From positions 62,001 through 126,000 of the forward strand of contig CAJYXO010000100.1 of the NCBI GenBank assembly GCA_913778765.1: DNA of 64,000 bases, written 5' to 3'. This document shows positions 10,134-20,348 of the stretch, one piece after another; the first letter of the stretch is position 1; each line of letters begins with the position of its first letter. This DNA comes from an uncultured Massilia sp. (lineage in GTDB: Bacteria; Pseudomonadota; Gammaproteobacteria; Burkholderiales; Burkholderiaceae_D). Made by a program: the position numbers and the translations under genes. A model generated the notes under the pieces. That model was not told the origin of the DNA, made no database searches, and was given only the letters and a program-made list of their open reading frames with translations.

Positions 10134-10210
10134 CGTCATTCCCGCGGAGGCGGGGATCCAAGTCGATGGCAGATCGCAGGACCTGGATTCCCGCCTGCGC
10201 GGGAATGACG
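10134..10210. repeat. Intergenic inverted repeat (REP-like, CGTCATTCCCGCG...CGCGGGAATGACG)
   Basis: 13-bp outer arms are perfectly complementary (10134-10146 / 10198-10210), with further imperfect pairing inside; lies between pntAa and pntAb. Confidence 0.75.
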
Positions 10211-10217
10211 ATCTTGT

Positions 10218-11330
10218 CTATTTGCGCAGCACTTCGCCGTCCGCACACACCATCACGGCGCGCACGATCTCGTCCTCGCGGTCGATGGCCAGCTTGCCTT
10301 CCTTGTCGACGATGAGCTTGAGGAAGTCGAGCACGTTGCGCGCGTACAGGCTCGATGCATCGGCCGCCACCAGCGCCGGCAGGTTCGGCTCGCCGACGAT
10401 GGTCACGCCATGCTTGACGACCGTCTTGCCGAGTTCCGTCAGCGGGCAGTTGCCGCCCTGCTCGATCGCCATGTCGACGATCACCGAGCCCGGCTTCATG
10501 GCGCGCACGGTGTCCTCGGAAATCAGCACCGGGGCCTTGCGGCCGGGGATCAGGGCAGTCGTGATGACGATGTCGGCGAGTTTCGCGCGCTCGTGCACCA
10601 GTTCGGCCTGGCGCCGCATCCAGTCGGCCGGCATCGGGCGCGCATAGCCGCCCACGCCCTGCGCGATCTCCTTTTCTTCGTCGGTCAGGAAGGGCACGTC
10701 GATGAACTTGGCGCCCAGCGATTCCACCTGTTCCTTGACCGGCGGGCGCACGTCGGAGGCTTCGATCACGGCGCCCAGGCGCTTCGCGGTGGCGATCGCC
10801 TGCAGGCCGGCCACGCCGACGCCCATGATCAGCACGCGCGCCGCCTTGACCGTGCCGGCGGCCGTCATCAGCATCGGCATGAAGCGTTGATACGCGTTCG
10901 CGGCCAGCATCACGGCTTTATAGCCGGCGATGTTCGCCTGCGAGGACAGCACGTCCATCGATTGCGCGCGGGTGATGCGCGGCGCGGCTTCGAGGGCAAA
11001 GGCGGTGAGGCGCTTGTCGGCCATCGCGGCATTGTTCTCGGTATCGAAGGGGTTCAGCATGCCGACCAGGACGGCGCCGGGCTGCATCAGGCAGCGTTCG
11101 TCGGCGTTCGGGGCGCGCACCTTGAGCACCATCTCGGCGCCAAAGGCCTCCCGGGCGCTGACGATGCGGGCGCCGGCGGCCGCGTAGGCATCGTCGGGCA
11201 CGGAGGCATGCAGGCCGGCGCCGGACTGCACGATCACCTCGTGCTGGGCAGCCAGCTTCTTGACGGTTTCGGGAGTTGCCGCGACGCGTGTCTCGCCCGG
11301 CCGCGATTCGGCCGGCACACCAATTCTCAT
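10218..11330 (-). CDS. pntAa: NAD(P) transhydrogenase subunit alpha part 1
   Basis: MRIGVPAESRPGETRVAATPETVKKL; alanine dehydrogenase/PNT-type domains. Confidence 0.95.
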   Translation of the reverse strand: MRIGVPAESRPGETRVAATPETVKKLAAQHEVIVQSGAGLHASVPDDAYAAAGARIVSAREAFGAEMVLKVRAPNADERCLMQPGAVLVGMLNPFDTENNAAMADKRLTAFALEAAPRITRAQSMDVLSSQANIAGYKAVMLAANAYQRFMPMLMTAAGTVKAARVLIMGVGVAGLQAIATAKRLGAVIEASDVRPPVKEQVESLGAKFIDVPFLTDEEKEIAQGVGGYARPMPADWMRRQAELVHERAKLADIVITTALIPGRKAPVLISEDTVRAMKPGSVIVDMAIEQGGNCPLTELGKTVVKHGVTIVGEPNLPALVAADASSLYARNVLDFLKLIVDKEGKLAIDREDEIVRAVMVCADGEVLRK

Positions 11331-11588
11331 GATGCCCCCATTAAATTGATAAACTGTCTACAATCTAGCATGTAGAAGTCGACATGACCCGTTGTCAATA
11401 CCGATCAGTGGTATTTCGTAAACAGATCGGCAATTTTCCCGGCTAAGGTGTTACAGACCTAGTGCTATCCCACCGTTTTTTGTATCAAATCAAGCAAAAA
11501 GCCCGGCCCGAACTGTTGCAATGCAGCGTGCGTGCAAGCAACGACCTTTTCATCAAGGTAGAATGTCGGCACATTTTCAAGGACGCGC

Positions 11589-12095
11589 ATGACCCATACC
11601 TTCAGACCATCGGTGACCGTCGCCGCCATCATCGAGCGCGATGACGGCCGTTTCCTGCTGATCGAAGAGGAAACCAGCGACGGCATCCGACTGAACCAGC
11701 CGGCTGGCCACCTCGATCCATTCGAATCGCTCGAGCAGGCGGTGGTGCGCGAGGCCATGGAAGAAACCGCGCACGAATTCATCCCCGAGGCGCTGGTCGG
11801 CATGTACATCTCGCGCTACCACTCGAAGTCGCGCGGCGCCGACGTCACCTATCTGCGCTTCACCTTCTGCGGCAAGCCGGGCAAGCAGTACGACCGGCCG
11901 CTCGACGAAGGCATCCTGCGCACCCTGTGGATGACCCGCGACGAACTCGCGGCCTGCCAGGAACGCCACCGCAGCCCGACCGTGCTGAAATGCGTGGACG
12001 ACTACCTGGCCGGCAAGCGCACCTCGCTGGACCTGATCTACACGGATGAATCCGTCTTTCAGGGCGGCCTGCCGCTCCAACCGGACGTAAGCTAA
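11589..12095 (+). CDS. Nudix hydrolase (NudJ-like)
   Basis: Nudix box [25 protein letters not shown]. Confidence 0.9.
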   Translation: MTHTFRPSVTVAAIIERDDGRFLLIEEETSDGIRLNQPAGHLDPFESLEQAVVREAMEETAHEFIPEALVGMYISRYHSKSRGADVTYLRFTFCGKPGKQYDRPLDEGILRTLWMTRDELAACQERHRSPTVLKCVDDYLAGKRTSLDLIYTDESVFQGGLPLQPDVS

Positions 12096-12114
12096 TCAAT
12101 CGCTGGAACCTACA

Positions 12115-13224
12115 ATGAGCAAGAAAAAAGTCGTGATCGGGATGTCGGGCGGCGTCGACTCCTCGGTCGCGGCGTGGATGCTGAAAGAACAGGGCTATGA
12201 AGTCGTCGGCCTTTTCATGAAGAACTGGGAAGACGACGACGATTCCGAATACTGTTCCACGCGCCAGGACTGGATCGACGCGGCCAGCGTGGCCGACGTG
12301 GTCGGCGTGGACATCGAGGCCGTCAACTTCGCCGCCGAATACAAGGACCGCGTGTTCGCGGAATTCCTGCGCGAGTACCAGGCCGGCCGCACGCCGAACC
12401 CGGACGTGCTGTGCAACGCCGAAATCAAGTTCAAGGCCTTCCTCGACCACGCCATGAAGCTGGGCGCCGACCTGATCGCGACCGGCCACTATGCGCGCGT
12501 GCGCCAGAACGGTGGGACCGGCAAGTTCGAGCTGCTGAAGGCCTTCGACCACACCAAGGACCAGAGCTATTTCCTGCACCGCCTCAACCAGGCGCAGCTG
12601 TCGAAGGCCCTGTTCCCGCTCGGCGAGATCGCCAAGACCGAGGTGCGCAAGATCGCCGAAAAGCTGCAGTTGCCGAACGCGGCCAAGAAGGATTCGACCG
12701 GCATCTGCTTCATCGGCGAACGCCCCTTCCGCGAATTCCTGGGCCGCTACCTGCAGCACAAGCCGGGCCCGATCAAGCTGGACAACGGCCAGACGGTCGG
12801 CGAGCACGTCGGCCTCTCCTTCTATACGCTGGGCCAGCGCAAGGGCATCGGCATCGGCGGCCTGAAGTCGCACAAGAACGCGGACGGCACCAGCGAGCCG
12901 TGGTTCGTGGCGCGAAAAGACATCGCCAACAACACCCTGTACATCGTGCAGGGCCACGATCACCCGTGGCTGCTGTCCGCCGAACTGGGCGCCGGCCAGG
13001 CCAGCTGGATCGCCGGCGAGCCGCCCGCGCCACGTGCCTTATCGGCCAAGACCCGCTACCGCCAGGCCGACGTGGCCTGCAGCGTGGCGCCGGAAGGACC
13101 GGACCGCTTCACGCTGCGCTTCGACGAGCCGCAGTGGGCGGTGACGCCGGGGCAGTCCGCGGTGCTGTATGACGGCGATGTTTGCCTGGGTGGCGGGATC
13201 ATCGACCAGGCCAGCGCACTGTGA
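12115..13224 (+). CDS. mnmA: tRNA-specific 2-thiouridylase MnmA
   Basis: [44 protein letters not shown] and [20 protein letters not shown] motifs. Confidence 0.96.
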   Translation: MSKKKVVIGMSGGVDSSVAAWMLKEQGYEVVGLFMKNWEDDDDSEYCSTRQDWIDAASVADVVGVDIEAVNFAAEYKDRVFAEFLREYQAGRTPNPDVLCNAEIKFKAFLDHAMKLGADLIATGHYARVRQNGGTGKFELLKAFDHTKDQSYFLHRLNQAQLSKALFPLGEIAKTEVRKIAEKLQLPNAAKKDSTGICFIGERPFREFLGRYLQHKPGPIKLDNGQTVGEHVGLSFYTLGQRKGIGIGGLKSHKNADGTSEPWFVARKDIANNTLYIVQGHDHPWLLSAELGAGQASWIAGEPPAPRALSAKTRYRQADVACSVAPEGPDRFTLRFDEPQWAVTPGQSAVLYDGDVCLGGGIIDQASAL

Positions 13225-13230
13225 TCGTCG

Positions 13231-13253
13231 TCCCCGCCTCCGCGGGGATGGCG
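13231..13253. repeat. Single copy of the same REP-like element (TCCCCGCCTCCGCGGGGATGGCG)
   Basis: Resembles the reverse complement of the left arm of the 10134-10210 repeat; just after the mnmA stop. Confidence 0.55.
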
Positions 13254-13410
13254 TTCATGGCCACATTGCCGTATTGACTGTTGCATCCTCTACGCAAAAC
13301 GTCACAAATTTCACTCCACTTGCCATTTCTCCATCGAATTGCGTTCCGAAATGCCGTAACCTTCATTTATGTTGCCGCACGGCAAAAATAACCGAAGACA
13401 CGGAGCAGCA

Positions 13411-13890
13411 ATGGCTGATTTCATCAATAACGACACGACCGAAGTCCTGTCCTTCCGCCTCGGCGCCGAAGAGTACGCGCTGAGCATCCTGAAGGTCCAG
13501 GAAATCCGCGGCTACGACGCCGTCACCCGCATCGCGAGCGCGCCCGAGTACCTGAAGGGTGTGATCAACCTGCGCGGCATCATCGTGCCGATCGTGGACA
13601 TGCGCATCAAGTTCAACGTCGGCACCCCGACCTATGACGCGTTCACCGTGGTGATCGTCCTGAACATCAACGGCCACACGATCGGCGTGGTGGTCGACAG
13701 CGTGTCCGACGTCGTGACCCTGACGCCGGACCAGATCAAGGCGGCGCCGGATCTCGGTTCCAGCGTGGCGGCCGAATACCTGCAGGGCCTGGGCACCGTC
13801 GGCGAGCGCATGCTGATCCTGCTCGACATCGACAAGCTGCTCAGCTCCGAAGACATGGGCCTGCTGGCCGCCGCACGCCGCGCAGCCTGA
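13411..13890 (+). CDS. cheW: Chemotaxis adaptor CheW
   Basis: [55 protein letters not shown]; CheW fold signatures. Confidence 0.93.
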   Translation: MADFINNDTTEVLSFRLGAEEYALSILKVQEIRGYDAVTRIASAPEYLKGVINLRGIIVPIVDMRIKFNVGTPTYDAFTVVIVLNINGHTIGVVVDSVSDVVTLTPDQIKAAPDLGSSVAAEYLQGLGTVGERMLILLDIDKLLSSEDMGLLAAARRAA

Positions 13891-13910
13891 GCTCCCCCGC
13901 CGATCCCGTC

Positions 13911-13940
13911 AGCCGCGGCCAGCGCCGCGGCTTTTCGTTT
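13911..13940 (+). terminator. Putative intrinsic terminator after cheW
   Basis: AGCCGCGG-CCAGCG-CCGCGGCT followed by TTTCGTTTT. Confidence 0.6.
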
Positions 13941-13963
13941 TCCCGTTTCAATGCCATATCGAT

Positions 13964-15649
13964 ATGAATCTCCGTAATCTCAAACTGCGCACGCGGCTCG
14001 CGCTGGGCTTCGGCGTGATCTGCGCCATGCTGATCGTCGTCCTCGTGCTCGGCATGACCATGCTGGGCCGCGTCAACCAGAGCACCAAGGATATCGTGCA
14101 GCTCCGCATGCCGAAGATCGAATCCGCCGTGTCCATCCTCGACCAGACCAACAATGTCTCGATCGCGATCCGCAACATGATGCTCAACGCCGATCCGGCC
14201 GACCGCAAGCTGCAGACCGCGAACGTCATGAAGGCGCGCGCCGCGATCCAGTCCATCCTCGACAACTACCACGCCGAAACCAGCACCGGCCGCGAACGCG
14301 AGCTGGCCGACCAGACCGCCGCGCACAACCTGAAGTTCGTCAGGGACCAGGATGAACTGCTCAAGCGGATCGGGGTCGAGGACATCGACGGCGCCAAGGC
14401 CTACCTGACCAACGATTTCCGCCCCCTGCTGCTGGCCTACAAGAAGGTGCTGAACGACCAGATCAAGCTGCAGAAGGCGGCGGTGGCGGAAGCCAGCGAA
14501 CAGGCTGCCGACACCTATGACGAGACCCGCGTGCTGATGGGCGTGCTGGGCGCCGTCATCCTGCTGGCGGCCGCGCTGATCGCCTGGCGCATCTCCGCAT
14601 CGATCACCGGCCCGGTGGCGAAGGCCCTGGAGGTGGCGAACACGGTCGCCGCGGGCGACCTGACCAGCCGCATCGAGGTCGACACCCGCGACGAGATGGG
14701 CCAGCTGCTGCAGGCCTTGAAGGCGATGAACGAGAGCCTCGCGCGCACCGTGCAGACCGTACGCAGCGGCACCGAGACCATCGCCAGCGCATCCGGCGAA
14801 GTGGCGGCCGGCAGCATGGACTTGTCGTCGCGCACCGAGCAGCAGGCAGGCTCGCTGGAAGAAACCGCATCGTCGATGGAAGAACTGACCTCGACCGTCA
14901 AGCAGAACGCCGAGAACGCGCGCCAGGCCAACATGCTGGCGGACTCGGCCTCGAACGTGGCGGCGCGCGGCGGCGCCGTGATCGAGGAAGTGGTCGGCAC
15001 CATGCGCGAGATCCACCAGGCCTCGGGCAAGATGGCGGACATCATCGGGGTGATCGACGGCATCGCCTTTCAGACCAACATCCTGGCCCTGAATGCGGCG
15101 GTGGAAGCGGCGCGCGCCGGCGAACAGGGCCGCGGCTTCGCGGTGGTGGCCGGCGAGGTACGCAACCTGGCCCAGCGCTCGGCCGCGGCGGCGCGCGAGA
15201 TCAAGGCCCTGATCGTCGATTCGACGGGCCGGGTCGAAGCCGGCAGCAAGCTGGTCGGCGATGCGGGCAGCACCATGCGCGAGATTGTCGACAGCGTGCG
15301 CCGCGTGACCGACATCATGAGCGAAATCAGCGCCGCCAGCGCCGAGCAGAGCAGCGGTATCGAGCAGGTCAACCAGGCCATCACGCAAATGGACGAGGTC
15401 ACCCAGCAGAATGCCGCGCTGGTCGAGCAGACCTCGGCGGCGGCGGAAGCGATGCAGGACCAGGCGGCGCGCCTGGCGCAGGCGGTCAGCGTGTTCCGCC
15501 TGGATGGCGGCGCGCAGCCGGCGGCGCCGTCCAGGCATGTCGCGGCGCCGCGGCGGGCGCCGGCGGCGACGCCGCCACGCATGCCTTCGCCGCGCCCGGC
15601 CGGCCGCCGCGAGCCGGTGACGGCGGCCAGCGACTGGGAAAGCTTCTGA
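13964..15649 (+). CDS. Methyl-accepting chemotaxis protein with 4HB/HAMP and C-terminal pentapeptide tether
   Basis: Conserved hairpin tip [46 protein letters not shown]; ends ...ASDWESF. Confidence 0.94.
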   Translation: MNLRNLKLRTRLALGFGVICAMLIVVLVLGMTMLGRVNQSTKDIVQLRMPKIESAVSILDQTNNVSIAIRNMMLNADPADRKLQTANVMKARAAIQSILDNYHAETSTGRERELADQTAAHNLKFVRDQDELLKRIGVEDIDGAKAYLTNDFRPLLLAYKKVLNDQIKLQKAAVAEASEQAADTYDETRVLMGVLGAVILLAAALIAWRISASITGPVAKALEVANTVAAGDLTSRIEVDTRDEMGQLLQALKAMNESLARTVQTVRSGTETIASASGEVAAGSMDLSSRTEQQAGSLEETASSMEELTSTVKQNAENARQANMLADSASNVAARGGAVIEEVVGTMREIHQASGKMADIIGVIDGIAFQTNILALNAAVEAARAGEQGRGFAVVAGEVRNLAQRSAAAAREIKALIVDSTGRVEAGSKLVGDAGSTMREIVDSVRRVTDIMSEISAASAEQSSGIEQVNQAITQMDEVTQQNAALVEQTSAAAEAMQDQAARLAQAVSVFRLDGGAQPAAPSRHVAAPRRAPAATPPRMPSPRPAGRREPVTAASDWESF

Positions 15650-15673
15650 AGCGCTGCGGCGCGGCGCGGCGCC

Positions 15674-16060
15674 TCATGCGCCGCGGTGCTGCCTGACGAT
15701 CGCCAGCACCGTATTGCGGATCGTCTTCAGCACCGCGTCGGCCTTGAAGGGCTTGACGATGAATCCCTGCACGCCGCGCGCCAGCGCCGCCTGCACGGCC
15801 GCCGCATCGAGGGTGCCGGACACCATGAAGATCATGGTCTTCGGCATCTCGGCCCTCAGCTTCTCGACCACGTCCTCGCCGTCTTCGACCTGCTCGCGCG
15901 CGATGCAGAACAGGTGCGGCTTGTGCTTCTGCGCCAGCACCCAACCCGCATGGCCGGTATGGGTCTGGCCGACCACGTCGTAGCCGCCGTCCAGCAGCAC
16001 GGTGTTCAGCAGGCCGCGCGAAATCGCGTTCGAGTCGACAATCACTGCCTTGAGCATCAT
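15674..16060 (-). CDS. Atypical response-regulator receiver domain protein
   Basis: MMLKAVIVDSNAISRGLLNTVLLDGGYDVVGQTHTG...GVQGFIVKPFKADAVLKTI; CheY-like length and KPF motif, no Asp at the expected beta3 position. Confidence 0.8.
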   Translation of the reverse strand: MMLKAVIVDSNAISRGLLNTVLLDGGYDVVGQTHTGHAGWVLAQKHKPHLFCIAREQVEDGEDVVEKLRAEMPKTMIFMVSGTLDAAAVQAALARGVQGFIVKPFKADAVLKTIRNTVLAIVRQHRGA

Positions 16061-16071
16061 TCGTCCTTGTG

Positions 16072-16848
16072 TCAGCCGGCGTCCCACGCCAGCATGTTCC
16101 AGCTCACCCCGAGCTTCACGTCGGTCTTCAGTTCGACCAGCTTGCGCGAGATCTGGAGGATGTCCTTCTCGGCGCGCAGGCGCTCGCCCAGCGGGGTCTT
16201 GAGAATGCCGGCGCCGGCCATCACGGCGTCCAGATCGCCGTAGGCGTTCAGCAGCCGCGCCGCGGTCTTCATGCCGATCTTCGAGACGCCCGGCACGCCG
16301 TCGGTCGGGTCGCCCATCAGCGCCAGCAGGTCGTGCAGGCGCTCGGGGGCGACCCCGAACTTGTTGCGCACCCAGGCGTCGTCGTGCCACTCGCCCTTGA
16401 AGTGGTCCCACACCAGCGCGCCGTGCGCGATCAGGCCGTGCAGGTCCTTGTCGGTGGTGGCGACGATGGCGTCCCCTCTTCCCTCATGCAGCCAGCGCAT
16501 CACGCCGGTGGCGATCACGTCGTCGGCTTCGACTTCCGGAATCATCAGCACGTGCAGGCCGGCCGCGCGCAGGCGCTCGTGGAATTCCGGCAGCGCCTTG
16601 CGCAGGTCGGCCGGCATCGGCGCGCGCCCTTCGCGGTAGCGCGGATACAGCGCGTGGCGCCAGTTCTCGCCGCCGTAGTCGAAGGCCGCCAGCACGTGGG
16701 TCGGCGCATGCGCGTCCAGCACGTGGCGGAACGACGAGAAGGCGTGGCGCAGGGCGATGCTCGCCTTCAGGTCGGAGTCCGGTTCGGGACTGGCTTCGTA
16801 CACCCGGCGGACGATGTTCAGGCCGTCGATGGCCAGCAGCTTTGCCAT
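16072..16848 (-). CDS. Stand-alone 5'-3' exonuclease / flap endonuclease (PolA N-domain-like, Xni/ExoIX-like)
   Basis: LLAIDGLNIVRRVYEA, AAFDYGGENWRHALYPRYREGRAPMP, EADDVIATG, TTDKDLHGLI, GDPTDGVPGVSKIGMKTAARLL. Confidence 0.88.
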   Translation of the reverse strand: MAKLLAIDGLNIVRRVYEASPEPDSDLKASIALRHAFSSFRHVLDAHAPTHVLAAFDYGGENWRHALYPRYREGRAPMPADLRKALPEFHERLRAAGLHVLMIPEVEADDVIATGVMRWLHEGRGDAIVATTDKDLHGLIAHGALVWDHFKGEWHDDAWVRNKFGVAPERLHDLLALMGDPTDGVPGVSKIGMKTAARLLNAYGDLDAVMAGAGILKTPLGERLRAEKDILQISRKLVELKTDVKLGVSWNMLAWDAG

Positions 16849-16865
16849 GCTCTCTTATTTCACGC

Positions 16866-17537
16866 TCATTTCGCAAAATCGTACTTGCCGCCCCGTTCGA
16901 GCGCGCGGCGGTAGGCCGGGCGCGCATGGATGCGTTCGAGGAAGGCGCTCAGTTTCGGATACCTGGCATCGAGCCCGCCGCGCGCGGCCGCGGCTTCCAG
17001 CGGGAAGCTGAGCTGGATGTCGGCAGCGCTGAACGCGTCGCCGGCGAACCAGTCGCGTTCCGCCAGCTCGCCCTCGAGGAAAGCCAGGTGCTGGCGGATC
17101 TGCGGCAGCACGAAGCTCTCCTTGACCTTGCTGGCGATGGCGCGCGCGATCGGGCGCACGAAGAACGGCGCCGGACTGCTCTCGACCCGGTCGAACACCA
17201 GTTTCAACAGCAGCGGCGGCATGGCCGAGCCTTCGGCGTAGTGCAGGAAATAGGTATGGCGCAGGCGCTCGGGCGTGCCGGCCGGCGGGGCCAGGCGGCC
17301 GTCGCCGTAGCGTCCGACCAGGTACTCGATGATGGCGCCGGATTCGGCCACGATGGTGTCGCCGTCCTGGACCACCGGCGATTTGCCGAGCGGGTGCACG
17401 GCGCGCAGCTCCGGCGGCGCCAGCATCGTCTTCGGGTCGCGCTGGTACTTCTTGATCTCGTAGTCCAGGCCGAGTTCTTCCAGCAGCCACAGGATGCGCT
17501 GGGAACGGGAGTTGTTCAGGTGGTGGACGATGATCAT
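16866..17537 (-). CDS. Glutathione S-transferase family protein
   Basis: MIIVHHLNNSRSQRILWLLEELGLDYEIKKYQRDPKTMLAPPELRAVHPLGKSPVV. Confidence 0.9.
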   Translation of the reverse strand: MIIVHHLNNSRSQRILWLLEELGLDYEIKKYQRDPKTMLAPPELRAVHPLGKSPVVQDGDTIVAESGAIIEYLVGRYGDGRLAPPAGTPERLRHTYFLHYAEGSAMPPLLLKLVFDRVESSPAPFFVRPIARAIASKVKESFVLPQIRQHLAFLEGELAERDWFAGDAFSAADIQLSFPLEAAAARGGLDARYPKLSAFLERIHARPAYRRALERGGKYDFAK

Positions 17538-17695
17538 TGATGCGGCCAGGGTCGGATGAAATGGCGTTAGCTTAGCACTGTTGCGTCTTTATCAGTAGTT
17601 GCCGGCCTCCAGATGCCCGCACGCCAGCCCTGCGGCGGTGAGCACGGGCCCGCTTAATGTGCTTTAATGCAACTTTTAACATGCCGGAGAACCCG

Positions 17696-19621
17696 ATGTC
17701 GCGCCCCAGCCTGCCGTCCCTGTCCGCCCTCTCCCTGCTGCTTGCCGCCATCGGGAGCGCGGCCATGGCCCAGACGCCGCCGATGGCGCCCGACATCCCG
17801 GCCGACAAGTTCTCGCTGACCGTGGCGAACGCCGACTACGTCAAGCAGGAAGTCATGATCCCGATGCGCGACGGCGTCAAGCTGCACACCGTGATCGTGA
17901 TCCCGAAGGCTGTCATGCGCGGCCAGAAGGCGCCGATCATGCTGACCCGCACCCCGTACAACGCCTCGGGCCGCACGGCGCGCATGAAGAGCCCGCACAT
18001 CACCTCGATCCTGGGCGACGGCGACGACGCCTTCATCGAGAACGGCTACATCCGCGTGTTCCAGGACGTGCGCGGCAAGTACGGTTCCGAAGGCGACTAC
18101 GTGATGACGCGCCCGGTGCGCGGCCCGCTGAACAACACCCAGGTCGACCACAGCACCGACGCCTGGGACACCATCGACTGGCTGGTGAAGAACGTGAAGG
18201 AATCGAACGGCAAGGTCGGCATGGTCGGCTCCTCGTACGAGGGCTTCACGGTGCTGATGGCGCTGGTCGAACCGCATCCGGCGCTGAAGGCCGCGGTGCC
18301 GATGAGCCCGATGGTCGACGGCTGGCGCGGCGACGACTGGTTCCACAACGGCGCCTTCCGCAATACCAACCTCGATTACATCGCCGGCCAGAACTCGGCG
18401 CGCGGCGCGGGCGAGCGCATCGTCACCGGCACCTACGACGACTACGACGCTTTCCTGCGTGCCGGGTCGACCGCCGACTTCGCCCACATCTACGGCGTCG
18501 ACCAACTGAACTTCACGAAGAAGATCTTCGAGCACCCGGCCTACGACAGCTACTGGCAGGAGCAGGCGCTGGACCGCATCCTGGCGAAGAAGCCCCTCAC
18601 GGTGCCGACCATGACCGTGGTCGGCCGCTGGGACCAGGAAGACATCTACGGCGCCTACGCGACCTATGCGGCGGTGGAGCCGAAGGACAAGGACAACCGC
18701 ATGAATTCGCTGGTGGTGGGCCCGTGGCGCCACAGCGGCGTGAACTACGAAGGCTCTTCGCTGGGCGCGCTGAAATTCACCGGCGACACCGCCCAGCAGT
18801 TCCGCCGCGACGTCATGCTGCCCTTCTTTAACCAGTACCTGAAGGACGGCGCACCGAAGTTCGACACGCCGCCGGTGTGGTCCTACCAGACCGGCGTAAA
18901 CCGCTGGCGCCGGCTGGAGCAGTGGCCGCTGGCCGCAGCCTCGTCGACGCTGTACCTGAAGCCGGGCCTCAAGCTCGGCTTCGAGAAGTCGGACGGCAAG
19001 GCCGCCGCCTTCGACGAGTACGTGTCCGATCCGGCGAAGCCGGTGCCCTTCGTGCCGCGCCCAGTGCGCATGAGCGAAGGCACGGTGTGGAAGCCCTGGC
19101 TGGTGACCGACCAGCGTTCGTATGCCGACCGTCCGGACGTGCTGACCTATGTGAGCGAGCCGCTGGCCAGGGCGGTCGAACTGGCGGGCGCGCCGATGGT
19201 CAACCTGTTCGCGTCGACCTCCGGCACCGACAGCGACTGGGTCGTGAAACTGATCGACGTCTACCCGGACGAAGTGGCGGCCCAGCCGGAACTGGGCGGC
19301 TACCAGTTGCCGATCTCGATGGACATCTTCCGCGGCCGCTACCGCCAGGGCTTCGACAAACCGATGGCGATCCCGGCCAACAAGGCCGAGCGCTACCGCT
19401 TCGCCCTGCCGAACGTCGACCACGTGTTCCTGCCGGGCCACCGCATCATGGTGCAGATCCAGTCGAGCTGGTTCCCGCTCTACGACCGCAATCCGCAGAC
19501 CTACGTGGACAACATCTTCCACGCCAAGCCGGGCGACTACCGCAAGGCGACCCAGCGCATTTATCACGCACCGGGCATGGAAAGCACGCTCGAACTGCCT
19601 GTGGTTTCTGCCGGGAAATGA
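17696..19621 (+). CDS. CocE/NonD family (X-Pro dipeptidyl-peptidase S15-like) hydrolase, secreted
   Basis: Signal peptide, IPMRDGVKLHTVIVIPK, QDVRGKYGSEGDY, GMVGSSYEGFTVLMAL nucleophile elbow, C-terminal jelly-roll domain. Confidence 0.9.
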   Translation: MSRPSLPSLSALSLLLAAIGSAAMAQTPPMAPDIPADKFSLTVANADYVKQEVMIPMRDGVKLHTVIVIPKAVMRGQKAPIMLTRTPYNASGRTARMKSPHITSILGDGDDAFIENGYIRVFQDVRGKYGSEGDYVMTRPVRGPLNNTQVDHSTDAWDTIDWLVKNVKESNGKVGMVGSSYEGFTVLMALVEPHPALKAAVPMSPMVDGWRGDDWFHNGAFRNTNLDYIAGQNSARGAGERIVTGTYDDYDAFLRAGSTADFAHIYGVDQLNFTKKIFEHPAYDSYWQEQALDRILAKKPLTVPTMTVVGRWDQEDIYGAYATYAAVEPKDKDNRMNSLVVGPWRHSGVNYEGSSLGALKFTGDTAQQFRRDVMLPFFNQYLKDGAPKFDTPPVWSYQTGVNRWRRLEQWPLAAASSTLYLKPGLKLGFEKSDGKAAAFDEYVSDPAKPVPFVPRPVRMSEGTVWKPWLVTDQRSYADRPDVLTYVSEPLARAVELAGAPMVNLFASTSGTDSDWVVKLIDVYPDEVAAQPELGGYQLPISMDIFRGRYRQGFDKPMAIPANKAERYRFALPNVDHVFLPGHRIMVQIQSSWFPLYDRNPQTYVDNIFHAKPGDYRKATQRIYHAPGMESTLELPVVSAGK

Positions 19622-19763
19622 GCTTCCGCCGCGCCGGCCACGCGCTGTGGCCGGCCGGCGACAAATGTTAAAGACAGGCAGGACTTTCGTCACAGAATGG
19701 CGTAAGGTGAACCCAGCGTTTCGTTCACCGTAGCCGACGGCTACACCCCTTGCGAGGTCCTCC

Positions 19764-20348
19764 ATGAAGCACTTCATCACCGCCACCGCACTGCTGTTCG
19801 GTAGTGCGCTTGCTCACGCCCAATCCGCCCACTGGACCTTCACCTACACCGGCTTCTACGACCAGGAAGCCGCCGTGTTCCTGCCGAACATGCAGATCGC
19901 GGGATCCTTCACCGGCACCGATGCGAACGCCGACGGCGTGCTCGATATCGGCGAACTGAACTCGCTCACCATCGGCTCGATGGACTACGTCGCCTGCGCC
20001 TCCGGCAGCAACACGTACTACCACTGCGGCGCCGACCGCTTCACGTTCTCGCCGAACCAGGGCCTGTCCTTCAGCGTCGGCGAATACGGCAGCGATCCCG
20101 AAGGCTGGCGCGGCGGCGGCTACCTGGTCGAATCGGGCAAGATGCGCTACGAATACGCGTTCGACCCGCGCACCAGCACCGAGCACCACCTGCTGTGGAC
20201 CGGCGATACGACCCTGAGCATGCTGTCGGCCTCGCCGGTGTCGCCGGTGCCGGAGGCGCCGGGTTGGGCGATGCTGGCGGCGGGCTTGGGGGCGGTTGGT
20301 TTGTGGCGGCGGCGGCCGGCGAAGCTTGCGGCGTTCAGCCGTCAGTAA
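19764..20348 (+). CDS. PEP-CTERM sorting domain protein
   Basis: Signal peptide; C-terminus VPEAPGWAMLAAGLGAVGLWRRRPAK = PEP motif, hydrophobic helix, basic tail. Confidence 0.85.
   Translation: MKHFITATALLFGSALAHAQSAHWTFTYTGFYDQEAAVFLPNMQIAGSFTGTDANADGVLDIGELNSLTIGSMDYVACASGSNTYYHCGADRFTFSPNQGLSFSVGEYGSDPEGWRGGGYLVESGKMRYEYAFDPRTSTEHHLLWTGDTTLSMLSASPVSPVPEAPGWAMLAAGLGAVGLWRRRPAKLAAFSRQ

Noticed and set aside
12411-13172. 253-aa ORF inside mnmA in another frame
   Set aside because: Shadow ORF of mnmA; no start signal and Arg/Pro-rich translation.
17654-19786. 710-aa minus-strand ORF opposite the CocE-like hydrolase
   Set aside because: Antisense artefact; the plus strand has a signal peptide, catalytic motifs and jelly-roll domain.
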